DNA of 32,659 bases from Bifidobacteriaceae bacterium (GCA_031257375.1 JAIROU010000146.1:1-32659), one strand, 5' to 3'. Counted from the first letter of the stretch, positions 1-10,209 are shown. The notes: generated by a model from the sequence alone, not told the origin. Numbers and translations are program-made.

Positions 1-2
1 AG

Positions 3-3000
3 ACGCCGGACGCGGCGCTGCCGGTCAAATACCCGGAGATCTTCGCCCCCGACGCCGACCTTGGCGGGCTGACCCCGCTGGCGGCGGCGCGCGCCGCCGA
101 CCGCGCGGCCAGGCACGAGCTGTGGTTCACCGAGCAGGTCGACGCGGCCGTGGCGGCGGTCACCGGCGAGACCAAGCTCGACGACCTGATGTCGGCCGCC
201 GAAGACCAGATCGCCGCCGGGCGGGAACTGGCCCTGCCCGCCGAGCTGGTCTCATTCGACGACCAGATCGCCGCGTTGCAGCGGACCTTGTGGCAGCGGA
301 TCACCAAGCCGATCCCCGGCGAAAACGCCGTTAGCACATTCGACCGCTGGATGAGCGAAAACCTGGTCACCGGGGAAGCCGGCCAACCCGGCGCCTGGGC
401 GATAGACATCGACAACGTGGCCCGCCTGTCCGGGCAAAACAGTTACGCCGTGGCAACCGACTTGGCCGAGTACCTGTCCGAATCGACGCCACCCGACGTG
501 CCTCTAAGCTCCCGGCTGTTGGGCGAGGACGCGCGGCGGGCGACCTGGCTGGACCGGATGGTCAAGTTCGACCCCGCCACCGCCCAGCCGGTGGACTTGG
601 ACCAGGCCGTGGACGACGTGGTGAGCTTTGACCAGGCCGTGGACGACATGTCCGGCGCGGCGTTCCCCGTGCGATCCCTGGTCGCCTTGGGGATTCGGGA
701 CACTTTGGAAACCCACGGCGTGGGCGACATCGCCATCGAGGTGGACCAAGCCGGCGTCCTCCAATGGAGCGGGACCAGAACTGTCGTCAACACCGCCGGC
801 GCCAAACCCGTCTCCCAGCGAATAATCGGCCAGATCGGCAAAATCCACCCAATGGGCGCGCTGGGCGAGGTTTACCGCACCAGTTTGCTGACCGGCGACA
901 CCGAGATGATCGTGCCCGGCCACACCGTCAACGTGGCCGGGGGTCCAGGCTCCTTCTACGAGCGGATGCGGCTGACCTCATACGCCGACCAAATCACGCA
1001 GGCGGCGCGCATCCAAGTGGCGGAAGACCTGTTGGGCGCCAAATATCACGACGGCGCCCACCGGGTCGACTCGTCTTCGGCTCTGACCAGGGTTTTGACC
1101 AGCCAATACGATGTGCGCCTGCCCGGAAATTACTTGGAATCCGTCCAAGGGGACGCGGCAGAACTGGCGCGCCGCGAAATCGTGGTGGGCGAATACGCCC
1201 GCCGGGTCAGAATGCCGGACACGGTGGCCGACAGTTTCACCGAGGTGTGGCGGGCCTCCTACGAGGGCGAGTCCCGCCAGGCGGCGTCGCGCTGCCGGAC
1301 GACTTTCACCGACCTGGGGATGCGCACCCCAGCCATTTTGGACGCCAGGGGCGAAGGCGGCGTGTTCGACGGAGATTTCACCAACGACTCCGACCCAGGG
1401 CGGTTGCGGCTGCTGGCGGCGGCGGCCGACGTGGACGGGTATGGCCGGGTTTTGGTCAACGCCGAGCGGGCCGGCGAGATGGTCGCCGCCGGTTTCAAAC
1501 CGACCGACTCCAACCTGGTGAAATTGTTCGGCGCGAACATCTCGCGGAACGCCATGGACCGCCGTCGGATGGCGAAAGCCAACGCGCTGAGCGCCAACCG
1601 GCAAACCGAGCCCGTCCACGCCGCCCAGATCGCTCTGCGCGGCTGGACCATGGAAGACGGTTTTGTCGTCTCGCGCCAGTTCGCCGAGGCCAACGGCGTG
1701 CCCGACCCCGAAACCGGTTTGACGCGGCCTTTGACGGTGGGCGACAAACTGAGCGACAACCACGGCAACAAGGGCGTCATCGCCTATGTGACCCAGATGG
1801 AGGCCGACCGCGACGACTATGTTGAAGCCCTGTTCGCGGCCAACCCCGAGCTGGGCGTGGTGTACTCGCCGCTCAGCCCGCTCAGCCGTTTCAACGGCAG
1901 CCTCATCCATGAGGCGGCTGGCAGAGAAGTCCGCCCGTTGACGCTGCCCGACGGCCAGCAACCGGCCAGCCCGGCGGCGGCGCCGACCATGGCCCCGCTG
2001 CGGTTCATCGTCTCCCACATGACGGTGGATGTCGGGACCAGGGCTTACGGCGACGATTACGAGGCCGCCGAGCCCGGCGACATGTCGCCCGCCGAGCAGG
2101 CCACCCGTCCGGCGGCGCTGTTTTCCGCCGCCACATCCAAGCCCGTCAGCGTCGGGCGGTCGTTTTCCGCCCAAGCCGGCTGGGTGCTGTCGGCCAAAGG
2201 CGCGGACAAGATCGCCGCCGAACTGTTCGCGGACAAAGGCGTCGCGCTGTCCAGGGCCGCCGAATACCTTCAAATGGTCGGCGTGTCGCTCAAAACGGAC
2301 GGCTCGCTGGCGCTGATCGACGCCGACGCGCTGGCCGGGTTGGGCGACCAGGAGATCGCCCAGGCGCGCGGCGGGCGCAGAGCCGTCGACCCGTTGGACG
2401 GCGCGAGCTTCGCCGAGGCGTTCGGCCAATACGGCGGCGACATGATCGTTCCCGCCGGATGGGATCTGGAGTTCCCCGCCGCGCCCGTCCGCGAGGGCGA
2501 GCGGCCGCCTGAGGCCAGGCATTTGGCCCGCCTGGCCGACGGGCGCCAACTGCTGCCCGTTTTGCCCGCCAGCCTGCGGGTCGGCCGGAACGGCATGGCC
2601 CACGAGTACTCGGAGAAATACCAGATCATTTTCGAGCAGATCCAAGCCCACGCCGAGGCCGAGCATTTGGACGACCCGCAAAGGCGGGCCGCCGTCCAAT
2701 CACTGGCGCTGGGCCGGGCGCGCGGGTCTTGGAACACGTTGGCCAATCTGGCGCTCAGCCGCGAGATCGCCTCCCGGCACGGGATTTTCCGCCGAGACCT
2801 GCTCGGCGCCACGCCGGCCCACTCGGCCAACGCCGTGTGGTCGGCCGACCCCAGGCTGGATTTGGACGAGATCGCGGTCGGGCCGGGGTTGGCCGCCTCG
2901 CTCGGGCTGGCGGACCACCGCGAAACCGACGGCGACGGGCCGGACCAGCGGGTGCTGATCTTCCGCGACCCGGTGCAGCACGACGGCGGCGTGCGGTACA

Positions 3001-5432
3001 TGAAAGTCCGCGTGGACCCAGCCGTCAAAGGGGTGCGCATCAACCCGGTGATGGTCAAATCGTTCGACGGCGACTTCGACGGCGACACGGTTGGTTTGAT
3101 CCGCTTGGACTCCCAAGAGGCGTTCGAGCAGGCGGTGGAGCAATTCGATGTCTTGGCCAACCTGTTGGACCGGCGCGGCGAGACGACCATGGGGTTGGCT
3201 GGCCAAACCGAGCAGGTGGTCAACCCGTTGAACCTGCACACCGACGCCGACCTGGCCATCGGCGAGCAACTGGCTGGCGCGGGCTTGGCCCAGGAGCGCG
3301 AGCAAATCAATTTTTCGCTGTGGGCGGGGCAAATCGACGGCGCCGAAGGCTTGCGGCGCTTGAACCAGTGGGCTCACGCGGCTTTGGCCAACGCCGACGC
3401 CCGGCTCGGTCTGCGTTTCGACGATTTGGGGGTCTATTTGGAGTCGGTCAAAGCCGTCAACGTGGACACCGGGGCGAAAGGCAACCTGGACAAGCTGGCC
3501 GTTTTCACCCAGTACGCCCAACTCGGCTCGCCGCTCGTGTCAGAGGCCATGTCGCGAAAGTCGCTCCAAGCCGGCCAAATGTGGGGCTCGAACATAATCA
3601 AGGCGGGTCTCCATGCTGGCCACATCGCCGACGAGGGCGTCAATGTCGCCCTCGTGGTCAAAAAAGCCGTCGGCTTGGCCGGGGTCAAACAGTATCAAAG
3701 CGCACGGGCGTTGCGCGGCGAAGGCCCAGAGGCGATGACAGCCGTCTTGGGGCTGTCGGCCGCCGTCAACCAAGGGCTGCTGCAAGCCAAACACGACCCG
3801 GTGCAAGCCATGGACTTGTTCACCGATGTGCAAACAGCGGTGTCGATACTGTGGGACGGCGACATCCCCGCCCGTCTGGGGGAGGGCCGGTGGTTCGCGG
3901 CCAACGGGAGCGGGGAAGGGCGCTCCCCGGTCACGGCGGACGAGTGGGTCGAGGCGGCCCAGATGATTTTCAACGACCGGATGGGGTTGAGGGTTTCCGC
4001 CCAGATGATCCGGCAGGTGGCGGACACGTTGGCAATCGGCGGCGACATGGGCTCGATCACCGCCGCAAACGGCGCCCCGCTGGACATGATCGCCTACGTG
4101 GAAGGTGCCAAAGCCAAACCGCTCTCCGTGATGGGGCCGCTGCTCCACATCGCCGCCAAAGGCGGGAACCTTTACGACGGCCCCCACGCCATGTTCGCGC
4201 CGAAAGCCATCCGCCAAGCTCAAAACCTGGGCCAAGAAGCCGAGGCGCTGGTCGACGCGACCGCTCAGGCCGACAACCCCCGCCGAGCCGACGAGGGGCG
4301 CCGCTACAACGACGCCGAGGCCAGGCGGGCCGAGCGCGAGAAGCTGTTCAACCCGGCCGAGCCGGAGGCCGTCACTTTTGAGCTGGTGGAGATGCCGGAC
4401 GGCTCGACCCGCATGAGGGCGGTCAACATCGAGGGCGTCGAGCCCGACACGCTTGGCGGGGTGGTGGGCGAAGGCGTCAAAGTGGCGCACGACGGGTCGT
4501 GGATCGGATTTGACGCCCAAGTGACCGGCCATTCGATTTTGGAGTGCAACGCCTGGGTGGTTGACACCGCGCAAGTTCATGCCTCCCACCTGGTCAACAG
4601 CTATGTGGAAGGCCAAGCCCGCGTCGTGGACTCCAAGCTGTGCGCCGTCTACGCGGGCGACAACGCCCATTTGTGGCGTGTGGTCGCGCCCACCGGGAGC
4701 GGCAAAGTCATGTTCAGCGACAGTTCCAGGACAAGCATGGTTTCCATCGACCGGTCCAAGGGCGATGTCGAAGTGTTCGGCAAAGCCGACATTTCCGGGC
4801 GGATGCATGGGATGGACAGCCGGCGGAACCCGGTTCGCGTCATCGGCGCGGGCGAGTACGGCGAGGTAGGCAGCGCGCCCACCCACGAGATCAAAGACGG
4901 CCGCATGGTCGCCATCGACATCCCCGGCGTGGAGGCGGGGACAATCGGCGCCAAAGTGTTTGGCGACAGCACCATCGCGCAGGACGGCTCGTGGGCCGAT
5001 GAAAACTCGGCGCTGGTGAGCAGTCGTCTGTCTGAGAGCCAGGTCGCCCGCAGTTTCATCGCCGAGTCCAATCTGACACGCTCCCGCGTGCAAGACTCCG
5101 TGGTGAACCAGTCTGCGTTGTGGAATTGGCAAGCCGTCAGGGTGCAAATCGACGAGTGCGTGTTGGAAGTCGGCGAATCATTTGGCGAAGGTCGCAACCA
5201 GCACGCTTTGCGCCAAATCCGCACCACGGGCAGGCATGGAATATCGGTGGCGAACAGCGAGATCGAGCGGTTGGAGCTAGACGCCAGCGCCGGGCCTGTG
5301 GCGTTGAACGGGGTGAAAGCCAGCACCCCAACCAGTTTGGGCGCCGGGGAGTGGACTGACGCCGCCGTCCGTCAAACAATCGGTCAAGGCAGTCCGGCGG
5401 CCCAGCCGGCGGCGGCGGCGCTGAGCGTCTGA
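3..5432 (+). CDS. Single-chain multisubunit-type RNA polymerase-like protein (beta and beta-prime halves fused), 5' partial
   Basis: The frame is open from base 3, so the true start lies outside the window; the tracked GTG at 150 is internal. 1809 codons are visible. In track numbering, a beta-like half has GWTMEDGFVVS (~498), matching the beta GYNFEDAILIS region, then GDKLSDNHGNKG (~531), the beta double-psi barrel with its two lysines. SPLSPLSRFNG follows, as in beta NPLGVPSRMN. A beta-prime-like half has HGIFRRDLLGATPAHSA, then FDGDFDGD (~972) carrying the Mg-binding DxDxD aspartates, then TGAKGN (~1107) like the start of the bridge helix. Established knowledge: YonO and other phage RNA polymerases carry both barrels in one chain in this order. 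Residues ~1425-1720 form a separate repetitive domain containing two copies of a GVExxTxGxxV...QDGSW unit, resembling YdcK-type beta-helices. Inference: an element-encoded DNA-dependent RNA polymerase. Promoter recognition is unknown and no sigma-like gene is visible. A polymerase with another role, such as an RdRP-like one, is not excluded. Confidence 0.85.
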   Translation, partial: TPDAALPVKYPEIFAPDADLGGLTPLAAARAADRAARHELWFTEQVDAAVAAVTGETKLDDLMSAAEDQIAAGRELALPAELVSFDDQIAALQRTLWQRITKPIPGENAVSTFDRWMSENLVTGEAGQPGAWAIDIDNVARLSGQNSYAVATDLAEYLSESTPPDVPLSSRLLGEDARRATWLDRMVKFDPATAQPVDLDQAVDDVVSFDQAVDDMSGAAFPVRSLVALGIRDTLETHGVGDIAIEVDQAGVLQWSGTRTVVNTAGAKPVSQRIIGQIGKIHPMGALGEVYRTSLLTGDTEMIVPGHTVNVAGGPGSFYERMRLTSYADQITQAARIQVAEDLLGAKYHDGAHRVDSSSALTRVLTSQYDVRLPGNYLESVQGDAAELARREIVVGEYARRVRMPDTVADSFTEVWRASYEGESRQAASRCRTTFTDLGMRTPAILDARGEGGVFDGDFTNDSDPGRLRLLAAAADVDGYGRVLVNAERAGEMVAAGFKPTDSNLVKLFGANISRNAMDRRRMAKANALSANRQTEPVHAAQIALRGWTMEDGFVVSRQFAEANGVPDPETGLTRPLTVGDKLSDNHGNKGVIAYVTQMEADRDDYVEALFAANPELGVVYSPLSPLSRFNGSLIHEAAGREVRPLTLPDGQQPASPAAAPTMAPLRFIVSHMTVDVGTRAYGDDYEAAEPGDMSPAEQATRPAALFSAATSKPVSVGRSFSAQAGWVLSAKGADKIAAELFADKGVALSRAAEYLQMVGVSLKTDGSLALIDADALAGLGDQEIAQARGGRRAVDPLDGASFAEAFGQYGGDMIVPAGWDLEFPAAPVREGERPPEARHLARLADGRQLLPVLPASLRVGRNGMAHEYSEKYQIIFEQIQAHAEAEHLDDPQRRAAVQSLALGRARGSWNTLANLALSREIASRHGIFRRDLLGATPAHSANAVWSADPRLDLDEIAVGPGLAASLGLADHRETDGDGPDQRVLIFRDPVQHDGGVRYMKVRVDPAVKGVRINPVMVKSFDGDFDGDTVGLIRLDSQEAFEQAVEQFDVLANLLDRRGETTMGLAGQTEQVVNPLNLHTDADLAIGEQLAGAGLAQEREQINFSLWAGQIDGAEGLRRLNQWAHAALANADARLGLRFDDLGVYLESVKAVNVDTGAKGNLDKLAVFTQYAQLGSPLVSEAMSRKSLQAGQMWGSNIIKAGLHAGHIADEGVNVALVVKKAVGLAGVKQYQSARALRGEGPEAMTAVLGLSAAVNQGLLQAKHDPVQAMDLFTDVQTAVSILWDGDIPARLGEGRWFAANGSGEGRSPVTADEWVEAAQMIFNDRMGLRVSAQMIRQVADTLAIGGDMGSITAANGAPLDMIAYVEGAKAKPLSVMGPLLHIAAKGGNLYDGPHAMFAPKAIRQAQNLGQEAEALVDATAQADNPRRADEGRRYNDAEARRAEREKLFNPAEPEAVTFELVEMPDGSTRMRAVNIEGVEPDTLGGVVGEGVKVAHDGSWIGFDAQVTGHSILECNAWVVDTAQVHASHLVNSYVEGQARVVDSKLCAVYAGDNAHLWRVVAPTGSGKVMFSDSSRTSMVSIDRSKGDVEVFGKADISGRMHGMDSRRNPVRVIGAGEYGEVGSAPTHEIKDGRMVAIDIPGVEAGTIGAKVFGDSTIAQDGSWADENSALVSSRLSESQVARSFIAESNLTRSRVQDSVVNQSALWNWQAVRVQIDECVLEVGESFGEGRNQHALRQIRTTGRHGISVANSEIERLELDASAGPVALNGVKASTPTSLGAGEWTDAAVRQTIGQGSPAAQPAAAALSV

Positions 5433-5438
5433 GAGCAA

Positions 5439-5479
5439 AAACCCCCCTGGGCGGCGCCAAGCGCCGCCCAGGGGGGTTT
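5439..5479. terminator. Bidirectional intrinsic terminator between converging genes
   Basis: A perfect 19-bp inverted repeat (AAACCCCCCTGGGCGGCGC and its complement) with a 3-nt loop (CAA) lies between the stop codons of the polymerase gene (5430-5432) and the UvrD-like gene (5483-5485). Each side ends in an AAA/TTT run, so it can work in both directions. Confidence 0.85.
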
Positions 5480-5482
5480 CCA

Positions 5483-8209
5483 CTACTCGAACAGGTGGGC
5501 GTATTTCTCAGCCGCAGCCTTGAAAGCGGCCTCATCCGCGTTCGGGTTGTGGGCCAACACCTCCAGACGCACCCGGTCAGCCAGAATTCGCCGCCAAGCC
5601 GTTTGGATCTGCTGGTTCGACCCGACCGTGATGATCATCGTTTGATGCCTGGCCCTGGTCAAAGCGACGTAGTACAACCGGATAGCCTCCTGGGAGTTCA
5701 ACCGGTCGGTGTCGACCACCACCACGGTGGCGTCAAACTCCAAGCCTTTGGCCGAGTGGATGGTGCCCGCCGACAGTTGGGCGTGATCGGTTTTGCGCTG
5801 CCCGTTCATGCGCGACAGGTTGGCCGAACGCTTCCGGTTGATCGACGCCTCGAACTGGAGGACGCTGCCCGTGAACACCGTCAACGCCGTCTCACGGGCG
5901 TCCGGGTAACGCAGGTCGGACTCGACCGGCAGACCGCCGATGACAGTTTTCAACAACGGGGCGTTCGCCAACCACCAGTCTTGCGCCGCTTTGAACGTGG
6001 TCGGATCGTCGGTCAGCGAGGCTGTCACCGGCGAGCCGGCCAGCGACGGGACGTTTGACGGGTCGACCACCCCGGCCAAAGCCGAGAAGTACAGCGGCCA
6101 CAAGTGCGGGTCGCCGCTTTTCGCGACCTGGCCCCAAGCACTCGACACCAGCACCCAAGACAAACCGGTGAACGCCTTGCCTCTGGCCGAGGTCAAATTG
6201 GCGGCCTCCACCCCCAACTGGTCGGCGATGTGGGCGGTCAGATTGGTCGAGACCCGGCCGGTCGGCGTCAACACGCCAACCGTCCAATCTTTCCCCAACC
6301 ACCGCCGCACCAGGGCCTCAACCCCAAAACCGTAAATGGCTTCCTCAACCCTTTGGCGGCACAGCCTGAACCAGGTGGTCTCGGCGTCGACCAGCCGCAC
6401 ATTGGCGGCGAACTCGGCCGGGCTGGAAACCCGCAAATTGTCGGACAGCAGCGAGATGTTGGTCACATTGGTGGCCGACGCCTGCTCCAGAAACACGTTC
6501 CCCACGTCCAAGATGTCCTGGTTGGACCGGTAGTTGGTGGTCAGGCTCACCGTTTTCGCCGTCTGGGACGACGCCAACGACACCAGCGCGTCAGGGCTTG
6601 CCCCGCGAAACTGGTACAGGTTTTGCGACGGGTCGCCGATGATGAACAAGTTCATCCCGGCCGCCAGCGCCGCCCGCAATGTGACATCAAGCTCGACGGT
6701 GGAGGTGTCTTGCGCCTCGTCCACCATCAGAAACCTCACCCCGGCGAACGTTTTGGCCAACGCGCCGGGGTTGGCGGTGATGATGTGCTCGACCAGCGGC
6801 GCGATCATGTCAAGGGTGATCAGCTCGACCAAGTTCACGATTTCGACGATCTTAGAAGGGTGGTCCAGAATCAGCGACCGCAAATCTTCGATCCGGGCGG
6901 GGTCGACCGAGAACCGGCTGGTCGCCCGGACGGCCGCCATCAACGTGACATAGACCGACTCCAGATGGGCCGGCACTTTAGGCCGGTGGATCGCCAAAGC
7001 GTTGAGCAACTGCGCGGGCTCGACAATATTGGCTTTGGCGATATGGTTGCGCACCACGTTCATCAGCATGGCGGCGAACGTGGTGGTTTTCACCGGTGTG
7101 TGAGCCCGGCCCACCATCGCGTCCACGGCGGCGTTGGTGAACGACATGACCGCGACCTGCTCCGGCGACACGCCGCATTTGACCAACGCGGCGATGCGGG
7201 CCGCCATGGTGGAGGTCTTGCCCGACCCGGCGCCCGCCACCACCATGGTCAGCGGCCCCGGCTCGCAGATGGCCGCCCACTGCTGGTCGGAGACCAGCAA
7301 GCCTTCTGAGCGCAGTTCGGCCCTGAGCGCTTGGGGGTCGGCTTGGCCGATCGGGTTGGCGGCCATCTGGCCGGCGGTGATCGCCTGGCTCAAAGCGTCC
7401 AATGTGGCGGTCAAACCCAGGCGGGCCGACTTGGCTTGCAACAGTTTGCGGGCGTCCTCGGGGATGCCGCAAACCATCATCCGCCGATAGACCCGCGACC
7501 AGGCGCTGGTGGTCGAACCAGACCGGTCCATGGCCTCCAGCGCGTCGACGATCTGCCGCGTGATCGGTTGCGAAATATGATTGCCCGCCGCCATCTGGCC
7601 GAGCAAGCCGAGCAAGTTGCAGACATGGCGCTCAAGCAGGGAAACCTTGGCTTGGTCGTCGGCCGCGTCGGTCAGGTCGGTCGCCCAATCGGCCAAAACC
7701 TGGGCGATGGGGTAGCCGTCCGGCCGCCCCGCCTCCAAATGGTCGACGACGTTTTTCGGCAAGAAACGCTTGATCTCGCTGAACCCCCCAACACGGCGGT
7801 CAAACTTCGCCCCGCGACGGCCGACCGACCAGACGATCCCGACTTTGACCGCGGTCCTGTTGGTCATCGTGTCGGTGTGGGATTGGATGACCGCCCTCAC
7901 AGGCACAACGGCGGTGTCGTCGACCAACATGCCGGCGCCCGCCAGCACGTCGAAATCGCCAGCCACCGACTCCGGGATCAGCGGCACAATCCGAAACTTG
8001 TCCTCAGCGGTGTAAACGCTGATCGGCAACCGGGCGGCTTGGTCGAAGTCAGGCGGGGCGACCTCCAAAGCGGCGGCCGGGACGATGTTGAGACGACCGG
8101 TGGGCTTGCCGGGGGCGCCGGTCAAATCAGGATGAAACCAGGTCGCCCTGGCCGGCGGTTTGACCGTGGACAAAACTGCGGACGACAAGTCGTCAAGGTT
8201 GATTGGCAT
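5483..8209 (-). CDS. UvrD/PcrA-like superfamily 1 DNA helicase
   Basis: 908 aa. All main SF1A motifs are present: Walker A GAGSGKT (~326), Walker B DEAQD (~495), motif III GDPSQNLYQFRG, motif IV TTNYRS, motif V TIHSAKGLEFD and motif VI YVALTRARH. These are the ATP-binding and DNA-translocation motifs of 3'-5' helicases such as UvrD, PcrA and Rep. About 300 residues precede Walker A; in UvrD and PcrA it lies near the N-terminus, so this is an extra domain I cannot name. The start ATG has AGGAGC 6 nt upstream and lies 17 bp after the stop of the Clp-type ATPase gene. It is the last gene of the operon running from 13900 and ends at the shared terminator. Likely role (inference): replication, recombination or conflict resolution for the element. 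Confidence 0.92.
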   Translation of the reverse strand: MPINLDDLSSAVLSTVKPPARATWFHPDLTGAPGKPTGRLNIVPAAALEVAPPDFDQAARLPISVYTAEDKFRIVPLIPESVAGDFDVLAGAGMLVDDTAVVPVRAVIQSHTDTMTNRTAVKVGIVWSVGRRGAKFDRRVGGFSEIKRFLPKNVVDHLEAGRPDGYPIAQVLADWATDLTDAADDQAKVSLLERHVCNLLGLLGQMAAGNHISQPITRQIVDALEAMDRSGSTTSAWSRVYRRMMVCGIPEDARKLLQAKSARLGLTATLDALSQAITAGQMAANPIGQADPQALRAELRSEGLLVSDQQWAAICEPGPLTMVVAGAGSGKTSTMAARIAALVKCGVSPEQVAVMSFTNAAVDAMVGRAHTPVKTTTFAAMLMNVVRNHIAKANIVEPAQLLNALAIHRPKVPAHLESVYVTLMAAVRATSRFSVDPARIEDLRSLILDHPSKIVEIVNLVELITLDMIAPLVEHIITANPGALAKTFAGVRFLMVDEAQDTSTVELDVTLRAALAAGMNLFIIGDPSQNLYQFRGASPDALVSLASSQTAKTVSLTTNYRSNQDILDVGNVFLEQASATNVTNISLLSDNLRVSSPAEFAANVRLVDAETTWFRLCRQRVEEAIYGFGVEALVRRWLGKDWTVGVLTPTGRVSTNLTAHIADQLGVEAANLTSARGKAFTGLSWVLVSSAWGQVAKSGDPHLWPLYFSALAGVVDPSNVPSLAGSPVTASLTDDPTTFKAAQDWWLANAPLLKTVIGGLPVESDLRYPDARETALTVFTGSVLQFEASINRKRSANLSRMNGQRKTDHAQLSAGTIHSAKGLEFDATVVVVDTDRLNSQEAIRLYYVALTRARHQTMIITVGSNQQIQTAWRRILADRVRLEVLAHNPNADEAAFKAAAEKYAHLFE

Positions 8210-8226
8210 AACGGCTCCTATCAGGA

Positions 8227-10164
8227 TCAGGGCAATGCGGCCAAAGCCGCCACCGCGGCCTGCTGGGCGCGGCGGCGGGCGGCGATGCGCCCAGGGCGGG
8301 CGCCCAACGCCGGGTTGAAAGTTTCATCGACCAGGGCGTCCAACTCGGCCTGGGGCAGCGCGCGGTCGATCGCATCGGCCAGGCGGGGCGACGCTTTGAC
8401 GGCGCCGTCGACCAGCTCGGTGTAATGCGCGGCGATGATTTGCGCCAAATGCTCGCGGGTCAGCGCCGCGAACGCCACCAGATGCTCGAACCGGCCGATC
8501 AGCTCCGACGGGAACTCGTTCTCCAAGGCGGCGATCATCGAGCCGCGAGACACGGCCCGCGGGCTGTTTCCGGCGGTGAAACCGACTGGGCGCAAAACGG
8601 TGGTCGCAAGCCTTGAGCCGGCGTTGGTGGTGGCGATGACGATGGCGTGGGAGAAATCCACCACCTTGCCCATGGCGGTGCGCAGATGGCCCTCATCCAA
8701 CACCGACAGGAACAGCTTGTGGATTTGCGGGTGGGCTTTGTCGAACTCGTCCAGCAAAACCACCCTGGTCGGGTTGGCGTCCAAAACGTCGAACGGCAGC
8801 TCGGCCGCCGAGTTGGACCCGATATAGCCTGGGCCAGACCCGACCAGCTTCGAGACATCGTGCTCGTGGGCGTACTCCGACATGTTCAACACGATCGGGT
8901 TCTCGCCGGTCAGATGGCGCGACAGCACCTTGGTCGCCTCGGTTTTGCCGACGCCAGACGGCCCCATCAGCATCCAGGTGGCCGGTTTGCGGTCGTCTGA
9001 GACGCCAAGGTTGACCGACATGAGCGCCACAGCCTGGCTGATCTGATCGATCGCGTCATCTTGGCCGACCAGCCGGTCTTTGAGCTGGGCGGCCAAAGTC
9101 GCCCTCGACGCGGTGGCGATGCCGCGCGAATTGCCGGACACCAAGCGGTGGGCCACCTCGCGCAGCCGCCCCACCGTGATCGGCAGCGGCCCCGCCCGCA
9201 ACGCCGCCACATCCGCGGTCAAATTGGCGGCGGCGCAAGCCGTGTAGTAGTTGACGATCGTGTCGGCCAAAGTCTGGTCCAACAACGTCAACGCCGAATC
9301 AGGCCGATGCTGGTCGGCCCGACGCATCGCGTCGGACACCGCCACCACCTGCTCGACCAAAGCGTCGTCCACAGAGGTCAAACCGCCGTGGTGGGCCACC
9401 AGGCGCGGCGCCGCCTCGCGCAAGATGGCGACAGTCTGGCCGGGGGTCAACTCGTCGACCTGCAACGTGGAAAACCGGCGCGTGAACGCCGGGTCGGCCG
9501 TCAAAGCCTTCAACTCGCCAACCGTGGTCGCCCCGATGACGGCGATGTCGCCACGCGCCAACGCCGGCTTCAAGATTTGGGCGATCTTCGAGTACATCGG
9601 CGACGTGTCGCCCGACAGTTGGTGGATCTCGTCGATGAAAATGATGGCCGCGTTGTCCGGGTCGGCCGCGAACTCGATGGCCCGCAGCACTTTGGCCTCC
9701 AACTGGCCGACCAGGGAGCAACCGGCCACCAAGGCGGCCAGTGGCAACTCGAAAATGGTTTTAAACGCCAACGCGGCGGGCACGCGCGGATCGCCGTCGG
9801 CTATCATCGCCGCCAACGCCTCGACCACCCGCGTCTTGCCGACGCCGGCCGGCCCCACCAACAGCGGGTTCGGCTTCCAACGCCGGGTCAGCACCGCCAT
9901 CACCTGGCGGATCAAACCGTCGCGGAACAAAGTCTGCCCGGTGGTGCGGGCGAACTTCTCGTTGTAGTCGATCAGAATGTCCAGCTCGTCGCTCCCGTCC
10001 GGGTTGAAGCCCGGCGGCGGGGCGAACGGGCCGCCCCCAGCCTGGGCGAGAATGCTCGCCACCGCCTGGGCGTTCGCGCCAGACCCCGCCGCCCCGCCGG
10101 CGCCGGGATTGCCGGGATCGTCGTCAGCCGGGTCGGCGGGGTTGGTGAAATCGGTCAAAGGCAT
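8227..10164 (-). CDS. Double AAA+ Clp/Hsp100-type ATPase
   Basis: 645 aa. The first AAA+ module has Walker A GPAGVGKT (~100), Walker B IIFIDEIH (~175), sensor IGATT and an arginine-finger region FTRRFS. The second has GPSGVGKT (~400), VVLLDEFDKAH (~467) and sensor IATTNAGS, as in ClpA/ClpB D2. The N-terminus is a short Gly/Ala/Pro/Asp-rich stretch rather than the paired ClpN repeats. The ClpB middle coiled coil is missing, since only ~80 residues separate the two modules. Known for the family: hexameric unfoldases that thread proteins through a pore. AAGGAG precedes the ATG by 5 nt. It lies directly after a MoxR ATPase and a VWA gene, which suggests joint protein remodelling. No partner protease is visible. 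The substrate is unknown. Confidence 0.9.
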   Translation of the reverse strand: MPLTDFTNPADPADDDPGNPGAGGAAGSGANAQAVASILAQAGGGPFAPPPGFNPDGSDELDILIDYNEKFARTTGQTLFRDGLIRQVMAVLTRRWKPNPLLVGPAGVGKTRVVEALAAMIADGDPRVPAALAFKTIFELPLAALVAGCSLVGQLEAKVLRAIEFAADPDNAAIIFIDEIHQLSGDTSPMYSKIAQILKPALARGDIAVIGATTVGELKALTADPAFTRRFSTLQVDELTPGQTVAILREAAPRLVAHHGGLTSVDDALVEQVVAVSDAMRRADQHRPDSALTLLDQTLADTIVNYYTACAAANLTADVAALRAGPLPITVGRLREVAHRLVSGNSRGIATASRATLAAQLKDRLVGQDDAIDQISQAVALMSVNLGVSDDRKPATWMLMGPSGVGKTEATKVLSRHLTGENPIVLNMSEYAHEHDVSKLVGSGPGYIGSNSAAELPFDVLDANPTRVVLLDEFDKAHPQIHKLFLSVLDEGHLRTAMGKVVDFSHAIVIATTNAGSRLATTVLRPVGFTAGNSPRAVSRGSMIAALENEFPSELIGRFEHLVAFAALTREHLAQIIAAHYTELVDGAVKASPRLADAIDRALPQAELDALVDETFNPALGARPGRIAARRRAQQAAVAALAALP

Positions 10165-10209
10165 GGGGTGCTCCTTGCGTCGAAAGGTGGATTGGATTGG
10201 CGGGGGCGC

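Noticed and set aside
978-5147. Long minus-strand ORFs inside the polymerase gene (573 aa, 535 aa and others)
   Set aside because: They are antisense shadows of a high-GC gene: no recognised motifs and His/Arg/Gly-rich composition, while the plus strand holds clear RNA polymerase motifs.
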